NCBI GenBank assembly: GCA_047967505.1
Contig: CM106539.1
Direction: 5' to 3' (one strand)
From: Dipteris shenzhenensis
Taxonomy: Eukaryota; Polypodiophyta; Polypodiopsida; Gleicheniales
DNA length: 64,000 bases
Below the pieces are notes generated by a model that was given only the letters and a program-made list of their open reading frames with translations, was not told the DNA's origin and did not search any database. Shown piece by piece: positions 63,268 through 64,000 of this stretch. How positions within the stretch are numbered: the first letter of the stretch is position 1; each line of letters begins with the position of its first letter. Position numbers and translations under genes: made by a program.

Positions 63268-63450
63268 TGTTAGTGTGGGGGTTAAAGGTCATTGTGCCTT
63301 TACCCAGGTTATGTACAATACTCAAACACATCTATAAATGAATGAAAAAGAAGATTAGGGTGGTTTTGCACCCAGCAAAACTGGTGTGGCTCTCTATCTC
63401 TCTCTCTCTCTCCTTCTTCCATTCTTGCTTCCATTGAGAGCACTCTCAAC
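63268..63450 (+). mobile_element. Possible short LTR of a second copia-type family
   Basis: Begins TGTTAGTGTGGGGGTTAAAG and runs to CACTCTCAAC, directly before an exact tRNA-Met primer-binding site TGGTATCAGAGC at 63451-63462. It contains a CT microsatellite. It is unrelated to the 288-bp LTRs. The left limit is a guess from the TGTTAG start, since no partner LTR is in the window. Confidence 0.6.
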
Positions 63451-64000
63451 TGGTATCAGAGCTCGGGTGATCTAGCTGAGCGTGCGTGAATGCTTAAAGC
63501 TCAGCAGCTCTGTGGGAGGAAGGAGAAGCTCTGTGGGAAGCTTTGTGAGTGACTTTACTTGCATCCGAGTGTGTAGAGACCTTGGAGGAACCTTTGGAAA
63601 AGTCACTTTGGTTTTGCGAAGTGGTTTTGAGAGCTTGTTAAGTGTTTTCAAAGAAAAAGTCGTTTTTTGAGCTTTTCCCTGTTCCGTTCGATGACAGAGA
63701 CTCTGTATTGACTTATAGAGGCAACTATTGCTTGCTTTTGGTGTTCACTTCACTTCAGGAGCTTGGAAACACCTTCATTCTTGAATCTGGGATCATTTCA
63801 TTGGATTTCCGACTCACTGTGTCAGTTTTTGCCTTTTTTGCCTGGGTGTTGGAACTCAAGTTTGGAGCAACCATTTGCAGATCTATCAGTTCCAATGGAC
63901 TTAAGAGGTCCTAAAACTTCTATGTTGCTCATCATTCGCACTCTGATGGAGTTTACAAACAGCTCTATTTCAAAAAACGTTTTTCAGCCCATGTGTTGGA
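63451..64000 (+). mobile_element. Primer-binding site and 5' leader of an LTR retrotransposon, cut by the window end
   Basis: After the tRNA-Met primer-binding site comes about 540 bases of leader (GTGATCTAGCTGAGCGTGCG and following). No gag motif appears yet; short frames here look non-coding. Coding sequence would be expected beyond base 64000. Confidence 0.5.

Overview
This is nuclear DNA of a land plant with a large, repeat-rich genome. The evidence is one plant cytochrome P450 of the CYP85 clan with two short GT-AG introns, Ty1/copia elements primed by initiator tRNA-Met, a plant CACTA (En/Spm) transposase, and a long array of a ~182-bp satellite. The species cannot be fixed from the sequence. 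The DUF7869-like transposase at 53.5-57.0 kb would fit a non-flowering plant, but that is only a leaning. Nearly everything except the P450 is mobile or repetitive DNA.

Layout. 1-7.4 kb: decayed CACTA DNA, with a TNP2-type transposase on the minus strand, a Transposase_24-like (TNPA-type) pseudogene on the plus strand, clusters of short subterminal-type repeats, and a 1.25-kb TTTTCTC-type pyrimidine tract between the two genes. 8.5-10.8 kb: an intact 492-residue P450 on the minus strand. 11-17 kb: small tandem duplications, an antisense copia gag relic, and a non-autonomous copia element with 288-bp LTRs. 17.2-25.6 kb, all minus strand: a small two-exon ORF, three tandem broken copies of a Ulp1-like (C48) cysteine protease, and a ~1000-codon broken gene with weak ParB-like and methyltransferase-like features. 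25.85-31.5 kb: two related blocks of extreme pyrimidine DNA, first (CT)n and then (CCCCT)n, punctuated by a GC-rich hairpin motif; each ends in an A-rich tail with a TATA box.

31.7-53.4 kb is a satellite array of about 119 monomers of ~182 bp. They are arranged as a three-monomer higher-order repeat (HOR) of ~546 bp, and a second HOR variant is interspersed. This is the most striking structure in the window and a candidate centromeric or heterochromatic satellite. 53.5-57.0 kb: a degenerate transposase gene with a Transposase_23/DUF8039-like start and a DDE-like core (DGMDQ, QADNCWRENKN, HTHEDID). 57.1-63.0 kb: tandem repeats, then the same copia family as at 15-16.7 kb, here also with a gag and protease fragment. 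63.3-64.0 kb: a second LTR/PBS and the leader of another copia-type element running off the window.

The genes do not form a pathway. The P450 is the only ORF with all motifs and splice junctions intact. The rest record repeated insertion, tandem duplication and decay. In the CACTA plus-strand ORF every internal stop is TAG, as expected from C-to-T change at methylated CAG sites.
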